Below, in pieces: positions 21,693-32,043 of a stretch of 64,000 nucleotides of DNA (position 1 is its first letter; each line of letters starts with the position of its first letter). This DNA comes from Zhengitettix transpicula (lineage: Eukaryota > Arthropoda > Insecta > Orthoptera > Tetrigidae). A program made the position numbers and the translations under genes. Below the pieces are notes generated by a model. That model was not told where the DNA came from. It was given only the letters and a program-made list of their open reading frames with translations, and did not search any database. The stretch is from the NCBI GenBank assembly GCA_037074705.1, contig CM073593.1:11971001-12035000 (forward strand). The letters run 5' to 3'.

Positions 21693-22539
21693 TTTATTTA
21701 CGTGTACTATACAATTTCGTTTCTAACATCATTTTTAGAATATGTTTTTGACGATTTTGAATTATTAATGATCATAGGAAACGTAGATGCTATGGAATAA
21801 ATACAATTTATTATTTTATTTATTAGTTTACAAAATCTGTATTTTGTATTAAACAATTTCGTGACATTTAGTGAAAGTAGAAAATTCGCTTCAAATATTT
21901 CAAGTATAATAATTTACATTGGATTTAAAATATTTTTCGTTTCTTAGTGAAGATGATTTACGAACGTAGGCTAAAGTTTGAGTATTGCATTTTGATGCCC
22001 ATAAATAAGATTTTTACGAGTATAAAATTTTTCATTTTACTATAGAATCTTACAATCATTATGATATCAAGCGATTTTTTTCTTAAATGCTATTAATCTC
22101 ATTTTTCGTATATATAAGATGGAATAATTCTTTAGAAATAAATGTAATTTCAATTTTAGTAGGTACTACACATACGTTTGTCCTGTTACTTAGTTATCAT
22201 GAATTTTTACATGTTTATATAAAATAAAATGAGTTACTGTTAAATAATATGTAATATATACAATTTTACTGTTAAATAATATGTAATATATACAATTTTG
22301 TCAGATTACATACGTAATATAACAGAACTTTATTTTATTTAGGTATTCTTATTTTATAAATCAATTTTTAATTCTCCTTGAATGGATAAGTAATGGTTTA
22401 TAGGGAATTTAAGAGGAATAAATCTATTTTAGATAGTAATTGATTGTATAGGGATAACATTCAGTGCATTGGAGTCTTTTGAGACGGTTATTGATTTAAT
22501 ATTTGCGCTATAAAATAATTGCTGGTGTCTGTTGGTAAA
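21693..22539. other. AT-rich stretch
   Basis: A direct duplication of about 35 bases (TTACTGTTAAATAATATGTA) occurs near 22235 and 22266. No gene seen. Confidence 0.4.
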
Positions 22540-24220
22540 CGATGGTACACGAAAATTGACATAGGATAGCAATGTATTATCATCAATTTTAGCAATACAG
22601 ACCTTGTAGACATTCGCTCACGTCTTGTTGAAAGTTTCTCTATGCTGTACCTTTCTAGGAGCTCGTCGTATGGCGTGTCGAAGGTGTATAGCGTAGTTGC
22701 GATGTAATAGAGAAATATTAGGAACTTTTTCTCTGTATCTTGAATTTGTATCTTGTAAACAGGACCCCAGATTAATGAGGCATACTTACAAAAGATAAAT
22801 AGAATAGGGTGGTAGTGTGTATAAACAGTTTAGAATTCCTAAAAAATAGTCCCATAACGCTGTTCGCTTCTTGTATGCATTTGTGTAATGATCCTCGAAA
22901 GTGAGCTTTTCGTCAAAGATTACACCCACGTCTTTTAACGCGTTAACGGTATTTGCATTGAGTATTTGTTCTAGAAGTATTTTTTTAGTGTGCAGGTAAA
23001 TGATACGCATTTTTTTTCTGTTAAAGAAAAGTTTGTTTCTGACCATGCAACAATATTGTTCAGATCTTCTTGAAGGGCTGCAGTCAGCGTTAGAGTTTAT
23101 TATCTGTATAATTTGAGATCATCTTCATAAAGTAAATTTGAATTTATGTGTATGTCAATATCGTCTATGAATATGGTGAATAGCAATGGTCGGCACACCC
23201 GTAAGAGTGAAGTAATTTTCGGAGTGGAAGCCATTATAACATACGTATTGTTTCCTGTCTTGTAGGTAGGATCTAATAAGATAAATGAGACTGTTACAAA
23301 GGCCGAATGCGTCTAATTTTTCTATTAATATTTATTTATTGACAGTGTCGGAGGCTTTTTTGAAATATGTGTATATTACAGCAACTTGGCCTCCAGTATC
23401 TCAGCTTTTATGAAAGAAATCCACATAATTTGTAAGATTAGTTATTGTATATCTTCCTTTCATAAACTCATGTCGGTTAATAGAGATTATGGTCTAACGT
23501 AAACGAAGAGAAATTTGTGTAATTTGCCTTCGAACATTTTCGCTGTTGCAGAGAGAAGCTCGATTGGTCTCTAATTCGTTATGTCTGGTCCACTACCACT
23601 TCCGAATATATGAGTCACATTTGTTTGTTTCCATAAGGTGGGGAAACCTCCATGATTGGAGAGAGAAATTATAAATATGCAGAAGAGGTTTGATGAGGAA
23701 ATCTTTGAGGCCATTTAATACATATGGAGAAATCTTATCCAGCCCAGATGACTTTTTGGGCTTTAATTTATTAATAGCTTCTAAGACATACTTCTTTTCT
23801 ATTTTGTAAATATTTAAAATATAATTATTATTAAAGATGTATCAGACATGACATTTTCGCTGTCGTCTTTGTGCATCGAATGGAAATATTTCGTAAATGC
23901 TTGGGTAATTTGTTTGTTTCTTGTCATTTTGCCATTGTTATTTTTTATAACTGTAATCGATTCATTATTTGTCGGTGAGTCCTGATTACTGCTCAGAAAC
24001 CTATCTCGTTGTACTATTTTTTCCGTAGCAGATAAGTATTCCGAAAAAACATTTCTAATTTTGTATTTGAGTTGCTTCCTAATTGCCGGAACTGTTTTTG
24101 GAGTCTTTTTCTGAATATTTAGCCTTTAATCGAATACGCAAATAATGTCCCTAGTAAACCAAATGGGGTACGACTGATTTTTGGGCATTGTTAATGGCAC
24201 ATAACAATTTAAGATATTAT
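22540..24220 (-). pseudogene. Non-LTR retrotransposon (LINE) reverse transcriptase remnant 1
   Basis: Minus strand, several frames. In order: a KKSSGLDKISPYVLNGLKDF block with PLLHIYNFSLQSW (about 23765-23640), a palm region with YVDFFHKS...GGQVAVIYTYFKKASDTVNK (about 23425-23335), LLYEDDLKLYR at about 23140-23110 where the usual YADD reads YEDD, and a C-terminal part ending ALKDVGVIFDEKLTFEDHY (about 22940-22870). Stops and frame changes break it throughout. The 5' endonuclease part was not found. It resembles jockey/CR1-group LINEs, but the clade cannot be fixed by eye. It lies downstream, in the same orientation, of a second LINE remnant. Confidence 0.8.
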
Positions 24221-24399
24221 AAAAAGTGTGATAGAAATGTTTTACCGCCGCCATATCTGATGGCTCATTTTGAAGACATTTTTCCAGGATTAATTTTTTA
24301 ATTAACAGGAAGAATGTGCAATTTTAAAGATTACAGCGTTAGGGATTTCTGGCCTCAATAAAGTAATATTATGACAGGCTGTTATTTCTAAAGGTGTAT

Positions 24400-25850
24400 G
24401 ATAACTATCTACACTTGTTATAGATAAATTTATTCACCATTAGCCCTCTTAAGAGGAAATAGGATTCGTCACAAATGTACAGTAGATAAATTACATATAA
24501 ACAGAATTAATATTAATAGGTTGCATACACAAACATAAAAAAAATTCATATCTGTTCACATTTGTCTAGTCACCACAATCATACACACTATCTTTAGGAA
24601 ACACACGAACGACACTAATCACTTCCTGGTATTCATCTCCTGTCGCTAGGTACGGAGGGATGTCGTCATGGATATTTACTAAAACAGAAAGCAGAGGTAG
24701 GAAAACAGAACCTAAAGGGGGAAAACTGGACAAACTATTTACATATTTATAGCATATTCGGCAATTTTGTAGGCAAGGCAGTTCAACGAATGTGAGACCG
24801 ATTCAAAAATTCGTGTACGGAGTAATAAGTTCCATTTACAAGAAGACTTTTACTCTCCTTGACGAATAAGTTGTAGTTGTTGATGTTCTTTACATGTTCA
24901 GAAAGGCTGTTAAATAGTGCGATACCGGAATAATGAACGCTAGACTCGTCAGACGTGAGAAGTGAACGGTTTCTTGTGTCGTAGCCATGATTGTCCCCGT
25001 TACTTGCAAAAAGGTTCATGTTGCGCTTAACAAATTTTAGTACTTCTACTATGTGAGCGCTAGGTAGAGTCAGAATATGAAGTCTTTTGAACAGAGGTCT
25101 GCAGCTTTCTCTAGCATCTGAACCTGATATAATTCTAATAGCTCGTTTTTGCAGTTTGAAAACATCCACACTACGAGAACAATTGCCCCAGTTGGCAATA
25201 CCGTAACACATATGTGAATAAAAGTAGGCAAAATAGACTAGTGAAGCAGTTTTGGTATCAACTTGTTGCATCAATAGTCTCAATGAGTAACCAACAGAAC
25301 TAAGTTTGCGCACAAGGCGATGAATGTGCAAGTTCCATTTTAATTTACTGTCGACCTGCAAGCCGAGGAAAGTCACATGATCTGAGAACTTATTCGTTAC
25401 GATGTTGTTGGTTTCTGTTGTAAAATGAACTAAAATGTACATTGAGCGTTAATTTATTGGCGGTGAACCAAGTATTTAGGTTTTGGATGCAGTCTCAATC
25501 TTCGCATTGAGATTATTTAAATCAATGTCCGTAATTAAGAAATTAGTGTCATCTGCGTATAAGACAGATTTTAGAGGTTCCATATATTCTGGAAGATCAT
25601 TAATATACAAAAGAAAAAGCAGTGGACCTAATATTGAACCCTGAGGCACGCCACAAGAAATGCCTTCCCATTCTGACAAGTGCACCTCACCAGATTTGTT
25701 TTGTAACATGTTTATACAATTAATTTGTTTATATAAGATAATACAAAAGGTCCAAAGTTTTAAAATTGACAATTTTTCCCTGGAAACTGTAATTGCTATT
25801 ATTCTTAAATGTAGGACAGTGTGTGTTCGAAATCATTTGTAACTCACATC
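24400..25850 (-). pseudogene. LINE reverse transcriptase remnant 2, 5'-truncated
   Basis: Two minus-strand frames carry the C-terminal half of a LINE polymerase. At 25476-25772 are [20 protein letters not shown] and [10 protein letters not shown], with the catalytic YADD intact. At 24783-25442 are the thumb and C-terminal region, with VTFLGLQVDSKLKW, SYSHMCYGIANWGN-like, LQKRAIRIISG and GYDTRNRSL. One frameshift separates the frames at about 25450-25480. The 3' tail (24400-24780) is non-coding and ends in TGAATAAATTTATC. The layout resembles CR1/L2-type or jockey-type LINEs. The 220-residue C-terminal frame is unbroken, so this is younger than remnant 1. Confidence 0.85.
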
Positions 25851-26672
25851 GATTTTCATATCTCGTTACGAGATGATTTGTTGTTTCTTTTCCAGGGCAA
25901 TTAATTTTTCTCTCCGTGTGCTTCTGTTATCGCTTGAGACCACCCGCATTCTCTCAGCCGCAGCGCCCTCCAAGCTTTAGGGTGGCCAGCAGCCGTCATC
26001 ACCAGCTATTTCAAGCTCTGCGGTTTCCTGCTCCAAAAGCAGAACAGACGACGAAAGGGTTCTTTCTCACCGTTCAAAACGGAATATTCTAATACATTTT
26101 ACGTCTCAATTTTCTCTTCTGCATTCTTGAGGAACGAGGGACATTACCTGGAACTGATAGCACTGGTACCATGAAAAACAAAGACACAATAATCAGACTG
26201 ACCTCATGCAATATTAAGTTTAAAAACGTCAATTTCGGCTATAGAATGAACCTACAAAATTTGAAAATTTTCAACGATCATATACCGCAACCTCTGAAGC
26301 TACTATTAATTTTTTAGACAAGATCTTTAACTATTATTTAAAATAATTTAACATAAGTGGAATTTATTTCATCCCAATTTTTATTTGACTCAACAGTTCA
26401 TGAGTTTATGTAATCTTCTAGATTCCTGGCCCAGTAATAGTCATCGTAGATGATGGACAACGGCGTTGGTGAGGCAATTCGTCTTCGCGTGAAAGAGCAA
26501 ATTTCTGATTCTATACCACGTTGCTCCGCCTCGATGCAGACTTCTCCGGGAGACCGGAACGCGTCCTGTATGTTGAGTAACCGTCGATTCGTAACTGATC
26601 AGTTTGTAAAGACAGTGATTTGTTGCTGAACTGGAAATATTTTTTTCTAAGGCTTTACTGAGATGTGTTAAT
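25851..26672. other. Non-coding, with GC-rich patches
   Basis: A short perfect palindrome, ATCTCGTTACGAGAT, is at about 25860. GC-rich patches at 25925-26060 and 26440-26580 have coding-like composition but no recognisable protein. Confidence 0.35.
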
Positions 26673-26800
26673 ATGAAAGATAGCCAATTCAGACAAAATA
26701 AGTGATAATATAATATAATACCACACAACGTATCTGGGATCCTTCTCCCAATCCTCAGGTGAAAAGAAGAGCCTAGAGCAACACAACTGCACTCGTCAGT
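26673..26800. mobile_element. Foldback MITE, type C, copy 2 (half)
   Basis: Left arm (AAAGATAGCCAATTCAGACA ... CACACAACGT ... GGGATCCTT) and loop (GAAGAGCCTAGAGC, ACTCGTCAGTT) as in copies 1 and 3. The right arm is missing. Confidence 0.75.
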
Positions 26801-27844
26801 TGACAAAACACAAAAGCGAGGAGTATATTATAATTTATATAATAAAAATGTAATATGATAATTCTTTTTCCTGAGCTAGTCATGAGTGATTAGAATTGTC
26901 TTGTTTTGTCTTTCTCTACTTCCTGTCCAACTTCTTTACTATATCAGATATTTATATGACATTTTTTGTATTTTTAATACCTCTCAAATCAACATTAAGT
27001 CAATACTTTCAATAATTATCATCCCAACTTATAATTCACCCATGCACTTGAACATAACCATTATCTTAATTTCCCTGATGTCACTTTATCCATTCACAAT
27101 ACTTCAATTCTCACCGTGTAAGACTCCTTCCTTAAAAATTATGGATAAGTTTATTTCCCTCTAAATAATGAGGTATTTCACCCGTGTCTGTTCCGTGCGG
27201 TCGTCCATTCAAAAGAACGTTTCCAAAAGCATTTCGTCTGAACTTGGGTCTCCGAGGGAAGCCACAGCGTCAGATATGCAAATACCATTTCCATGAACCT
27301 GGCTTTAAAGAATGAAGATCTCGGACGAGATTCTGATAAGTCAGGATTTCCGCTACAATTGTACAGATTGTTCGGCATTTTCGGCCTTGGGAGGGCGTCA
27401 ATTTACCATACAATTGAAATTACATATTCAGATTTGTGTAGCTGCGTAATTGCTATGTAAGGTCGTTAGTTTCGAGCTGCGAAGCGTGTCGACGGCGGCG
27501 TTGCACGAGAATCTCATTACCATGGCAACACTGGAAGAGCTAATTCGACAGAAGTCAAACAGCGTGAAGACTCAGGACAATTGCACAACTGAAGATGCCG
27601 GATCCAGCAGTCAACTTCGGTATTCGATTTATTCATGGCCGCATGCAATTATAGTATATCAACAGGTTCGGTAACATCTTAAACCGAGAATAAAAATGAA
27701 ATGGAAAACAAACATTTTGTTGAATATATCCAAACGTAATAATTGAACTTCAATTATTATTTTCTAATTCGCATCTCCGGGCGTAAACTATGATGGGGTC
27801 ATCAGAAAGACAAAACATGACTATCTAAGAATCTGAGCGCGGAA
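26801..27844. other. Mostly unassigned; GC patch at 27180-27680
   Basis: Frames at 27450-27674 (+) and 27178-27378 (-) occur in a patch less AT-rich than its flanks. Neither shows a known motif. There may be old exon or repeat sequence here, but I cannot support a gene. Confidence 0.3.
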
Positions 27845-28600
27845 TCTCAGAAGTTTAAATCGTAGTGGTCGGTTAGAGAATTTAAAGAGAGACATGGATA
27901 AATTAAAATTAGTTATAGTTAGTATTAGTGATGTACGATGGAAAGAGGATCAAGATTTTTGATCAGGTGACTATAAAGTGATGAGTAGAAAATCAAATAG
28001 AGGAAATGCAGGCGTAGAGATAGTAATAAATAGAAGTCTGCGACAGGTGAAAGATAGTACCAGCAGTGAAAGGTATCATGATAGATGCAAAGTCAAGGCC
28101 CACAACAATTTTACAAATCTACGTGCTTAAAAGTTCCACAGACCATGAATAAGTTGAGAAGAACTAAGACGAAATGGTATATCAGTGTATCAAGAAAAAC
28201 GAGAATTTGATTGGAACGCTCTATTAGGAAAATGAAGAGGCGGTAAATGTAGATGGAGACTATTGGTCTGGTGAAAAAAAAATAAAGGGGAAGCCACCTG
28301 GTATAATTTTTCTCGGAGAGTAAGTTAGTCACCAGAAACACTTTGTTCGAAAACACAAAAGACACGTGGATGGTGCCTGGTGACACGGGAATATATCAAG
28401 TAGACTTGAGATAGATTGGTGAGATAGGGATTAAGACGTCAAGTTGTGGTCTGCAAAACCTTCCCCCAAACAGATGTAGAGTCTGCCCACATTTTGTTGC
28501 GTATGAAATGCAGGTTAAAAAATGAAAGGCGTCAAACTAATGATAACGAAGATAGGTAAACTGAAAGAACGGGACGGTACAGCCTTCAAAGAGCAAATCG
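27845..28600 (+). pseudogene. RTE-like LINE endonuclease fragment
   Basis: Plus strand, broken frames. It encodes LENLKRDMDKLKLVIVSISD with VRWKEDQDF, then SGDYKVMSRKSNRGNAGV, a stretch beginning IYVLKSSTDHE, a region matching the end of an AP-like endonuclease, and finally a TKIGKLKERDGTAFKEQIE segment. This order is typical of the apurinic-type endonuclease of RTE-group LINEs, the family often mis-annotated as craniofacial development protein 2-like. Stops are frequent. It changes abruptly into an unrelated sequence at about 28602. Confidence 0.7.
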
Positions 28601-28601
28601 A

Positions 28602-29175
28602 ATGTGCAGAATGGCCCAGAAGTGAGCAACTTCTTCTACGATCCAAGAAGTGTCACAATTTTAGTCATGTTGACCGGGTGAAAAATTTACTTCCACCCCT
28701 TCATATTACACCAGGGATGATAAACCAGTTTGTTAAAGCAAGACAAAAATTGTACATGCTTCCAGTATTTATGCACGAAAATTTCATTACTGTAAATAAT
28801 AATATTTGACGGGCCACAGATTTGCAAGCTGATAATGAATGATGCACCATGACAAATACGTTTAGGAGAAATTTATTGGCAACAACAAGGAATTATGAGA
28901 AACATATTGGTCAAATATTAACAACTTGGCTTCATTTGACCACATTTGTTATATTTCCCCTCAAATTTAGGGGCCGTAAGTGAAGAACAAAGGTGAAAGG
29001 TTCCATCAGGATATGCAAGACGTAGAACGACGCAATCAGTGTCATTGGTATGTAAATATGATAAATGATGCCGTTATTAGACGGATTCAATCAAGAAATA
29101 AAGAACAAATGTCCAACAAACGGCCACGAAGAAATTCTTTAAGAGAATGCACGGGTGCTCTTAACTGTTCAGCTT
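28602..29175 (+). pseudogene. Decayed member of a multicopy insect ORF family (LLPPLHI / GERFHQD motifs)
   Basis: Reading across frames gives EWPRSEQLLLRSKK, then DRVKNLLPPLHITPGMINQF followed by VKARQK, then FPSNLGAVSEEQ, and after a one-base shift GERFHQDMQDVERRNQCHWY followed by VNMINDAV. From memory of insect protein sets, these blocks in this order mark a widespread, uncharacterised, multicopy family that is probably transposon-borne. Function is unknown to me. The central part is missing, and stops plus a frameshift (at about 28995) disable it. It joins the RTE fragment directly, so one was inserted into or beside the other. Confidence 0.6.
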
Positions 29176-29414
29176 GAAAGGCGAAAAGTTCGAACTGTAA
29201 CCGCATAAAACGTATTGGTCAAATTTGTTCCATTCTCACTGAAACGGTGACTCGTTGGAAAATATTTACGTCGCATGACATCATTACCAAAACAGTTATT
29301 TTGAAGACAACTTTTCTGATAGTTTGAGAAAAGTTGAAGAAATGCTAGGTGAAGTGGAACTAGCTGAAATTGGATCACATTTGGAAGTAAAAATTCATCA
29401 ACCTAATGATTTTT

Positions 29415-29982
29415 TTTCTTTAAACCTTATTTTTTTATTTTTTTTTAGGGCAACAGGCTACATGAGGGTGATCCACATTGGGCAACTCCCCTTTAATAGC
29501 ATAGGAAGGGATTTGAAAGGGGGGATGCGGAAGGGTAGAGGAAGGTAGCCAAGGGTTAACTATGGCCCCCGGGCTATATTTTAAGAATCCTACCCGGCAT
29601 TCGCCTAAAGAAATGCAGGGAAAATCTTAGAAAAACCTGCATCGGGTAGGTCGGGCATTTGGTACTTGTCCCACGCCCTTCCGATGACGGGAGAGGGGTT
29701 TACTGTGGGGACGCAGCTTACCCCTCGCCATGCCTTGGCCAGTTTAGGAGGCAGCTGGCCGACTATTCCAATAGGAATAGCGAACAACTCTTACCGTATG
29801 CCCAAGGTCTGCGACCCCGGAACATACACCTCTCAAAACAGACCGAGGTGCCTCGGCATGTGGGAACCTTAGTTCAAAAAAACCAGAGAGATGTGAGAGT
29901 TTTCCCAAAGGTAGCACCCGCCAGAGCTCTCTGGGAAGGTTCACCTGCGAGAAATCCTCTCGCAGGCTTCTTTCTTTAAACC
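29415..29982 (-). mobile_element. SINE-like poly-A element, copy S5, near full length, with target duplication
   Basis: The element is 29427-29970 (minus), between 12-base duplications TTTCTTTAAACC at 29415-29426 and 29971-29982. The 5' end on the minus strand carries CCTGCGAGAGGATTTCTCGCAGG, a hairpin, followed by TGAACCTTCCCAGAGAGCTC. The 3' end is an A-rich tail with one T interruption. Confidence 0.9.
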
Positions 29983-30176
29983 CTCGTACTCTCAATTAAA
30001 TTCTAAGAAACAACAAGTTTCACCTACTTGTAAAACAGATATTCATTATCTTCAGGCTCAGCAATTCAATAAAGAATAGCGTTATATTTCTATAGATTCT
30101 ATTGCATTGTATTTACTTCAGTTGAATTTATATTTTTAAATTTAACGTTCGTTTAGAATTAATAGAAACAATTAAC

Positions 30177-30400
30177 AGACACTTTTTATCTTTTATATTA
30201 TGACGACGTTTCGATACCTTTTTGTATCTTCTTCAGGTATAGGAAAACGAAACAAACTTACATTTACACAGTTTTGAAAGGGGATGCGAGGCAGACTATT
30301 CACTTGACGGTTACAAGATTGAAGAGAGACTGGTCAATACCTGAAGAAGTAACAAAAATGTATCGAAACGTCGTCATAATATAAAAAATAAAAAGTGTCT
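30177..30400. mobile_element. Foldback MITE, type D, copy 1
   Basis: Arms 30177-30240 and 30337-30400 are inverted copies (AGACACTTTTTATCTTTTAT ... GACGACGTTTCGATACC ... TCTTCAGGTAT). Each arm carries the CTGAAGA...GAAACGTCGTC motif discussed in the findings. Confidence 0.85.
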
Positions 30401-31549
30401 CTATAAGGTCGTAAATTATTTTTATAATTTTTTATGTATTTATATACTTATTAAATGGTAATAATTGTTTTAAATTTAAATTAAGTATTTCAGGGTGCAC
30501 TACAAAACACTTTATTTTTTGAAATATTTATTTCAAGTATTATTTTTCATGAAAAGCATCACATGTACACACAGTTAGTATTAAAATACATATTTACTAT
30601 GCACAATTAAGTCGTTTTTTTAGTACAAAGTACAATTAGTGCCAGTCTTTCAGCAAACTGTCAAACAGTCTTTTTCATTTCTCTCTTATTTACCAAGCAT
30701 TATGAAGGCGAGAAAAGTATAATACTGTTATCACATTAAACACTATGTATGGAATTACCGGGATATATTTTGAAACACATCGCCTTACTGAGCAGGGTAT
30801 GTTTGACAGCTTAGTAATTTTCTTTACGGGTATATTTTTGGATTACTAGCTGCTCTAACATCACACACTTTTAACATTTATTAGACTCTTAACATTACAA
30901 AACATTGTTATACGAGCAACAAAATAAACAACACATCACGTATAAACTGATGATAAATTCTACAACAAATGTTGTACACTATACAATGTTCTTACTTAAG
31001 GAACAAAAATATATTAATTTGTTTATATTATATATATATATAAATTGTATTTCTCAATGTTAGGACAATGTACACTCTGGCTTCATGTTTGGATAGTGTA
31101 ATTATTATACACAAGTTATGTTCCATAAAATCAGTAATTGAGTCGGACATCCATGAAATTGATGGGGAAAATTTTATTTTCTTATATAAACCTGATTTGT
31201 ATTAAATTTTTAACTGTTTGACTGGCTAATACCATTCAATAAACTTTTGAGATTTAGTCAAAAGGTGGGTTCGAGACGTAACCCCCGGGTTTCGTACTAG
31301 ACCAGTTTTTTTTTTAAAAAAAAGCTAAATTTTTGTTTATTTTATAAAGTCACCACTTGTTTTGAAGTTGGCAAGAAGTTTTCGGCATAGATACTGAAGC
31401 ATTTATATTTAACTGACTCAAATAAATATTCCAATTAAACAAAGCAGTGCCGTAAATTTTATATTAAGTTAGAACTGTCCGTAATTAATTAGGGTTTGTT
31501 CACAATTTCACAGAAGTCGCTCAAAGTCGATATGTATTTGAATTGGATT
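30401..31549. other. AT-rich stretch downstream of the kinase-inhibitor exon
   Basis: Nothing recognised beyond a short (TA)n near 31029-31042. Confidence 0.4.
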
Positions 31550-31569
31550 CAGATAATTTAGCATTGTAT

Positions 31570-31575
31570 TTTATT
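31570..31575 (-). promoter_or_regulatory. Candidate polyadenylation signal AATAAA
   Basis: AATAAA on the minus strand, about 175 bases past the TAG of the kinase-inhibitor exon. It fits a terminal exon with a short 3' UTR. AATAAA is common by chance in such AT-rich DNA. Confidence 0.4.
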
Positions 31576-31749
31576 AGAAATATGTTGGTAACATGACGAG
31601 AGGCATTTTTCCCTTAATTGTCGAAAAATACGCTTTATAAAGTAAAGCTGACGTTCTACTCCAGTTGAATGATTCAAAGTACCGATTTAAATGTTAATTT
31701 AAGGATGCCAGAGTGTTCACGCAATGTTATAGTTATCTCGCGAATTTTT

Positions 31750-32034
31750 CTATCTGTCGCCTTCTTCATGTTTGTGGAATTCTTGAAGCGCTGCTTCCGC
31801 TGCTTGCACTGCTTGTGCTGCTTCCACTTCTTCCTGTGTCTGCACACGTTCCCACTGCCAAGGACCTTCCAGGGGAACTTCACGCTCGAAGTCGAAGTTC
31901 CACCGTTCCTTCGCAGCCTGCAAAGCTGAGGCTAATTCATTTGATAAGTAAATGGCGTTGGTTGACTCGTCAGACACGCCATTCTCTTCATCGGCGAAGA
32001 GCCGCCGAACCACTCCCGGCTTGTCACCTTGGGC
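31750..32034 (-). CDS. dap: CIP/KIP cyclin-dependent kinase inhibitor, CDI-domain exon (Dacapo/p21/p27 homologue)
   Basis: The exon encodes 94 residues. Seen: VVRRLFADEE near the start is the RxLF cyclin-docking motif. About 33 residues later ERWNFDFEREVPLEG and WQWERV form the CDK-binding core, matching the RWNFDF...PLEG...W pattern of the family. An acidic and alanine/glutamine-rich tail follows, then TAG. Known: such proteins bind cyclin-CDK complexes and hold cells in G1. The exon opens after TTGCAG (32040-32035) in phase 0. Alternatively translation could start at ATG 32043-32041, adding MLQ. Two candidate first exons lie upstream (49214-49225 and 63837-63851), both phase 0. The product, at about 98 residues, is much shorter than Drosophila Dacapo or p27, and no PCNA-binding or nuclear-localisation tail was seen. 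Either it is a minimal CDI-only protein or a downstream exon uses a donor I could not find. The plus-strand frames over this exon are shadows. Confidence 0.8.
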   Translation of the reverse strand, partial: AQGDKPGVVRRLFADEENGVSDESTNAIYLSNELASALQAAKERWNFDFEREVPLEGPWQWERVQTQEEVEAAQAVQAAEAALQEFHKHEEGDR

Positions 32035-32043
32035 CTGCAACAT

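Noticed and set aside
22540..25850. One single LINE covering both reverse transcriptase remnants
   Set aside because: Both segments contain their own polymerase core (YEDD and YADD) and C-terminal part in the same orientation, so they are two separate insertions.
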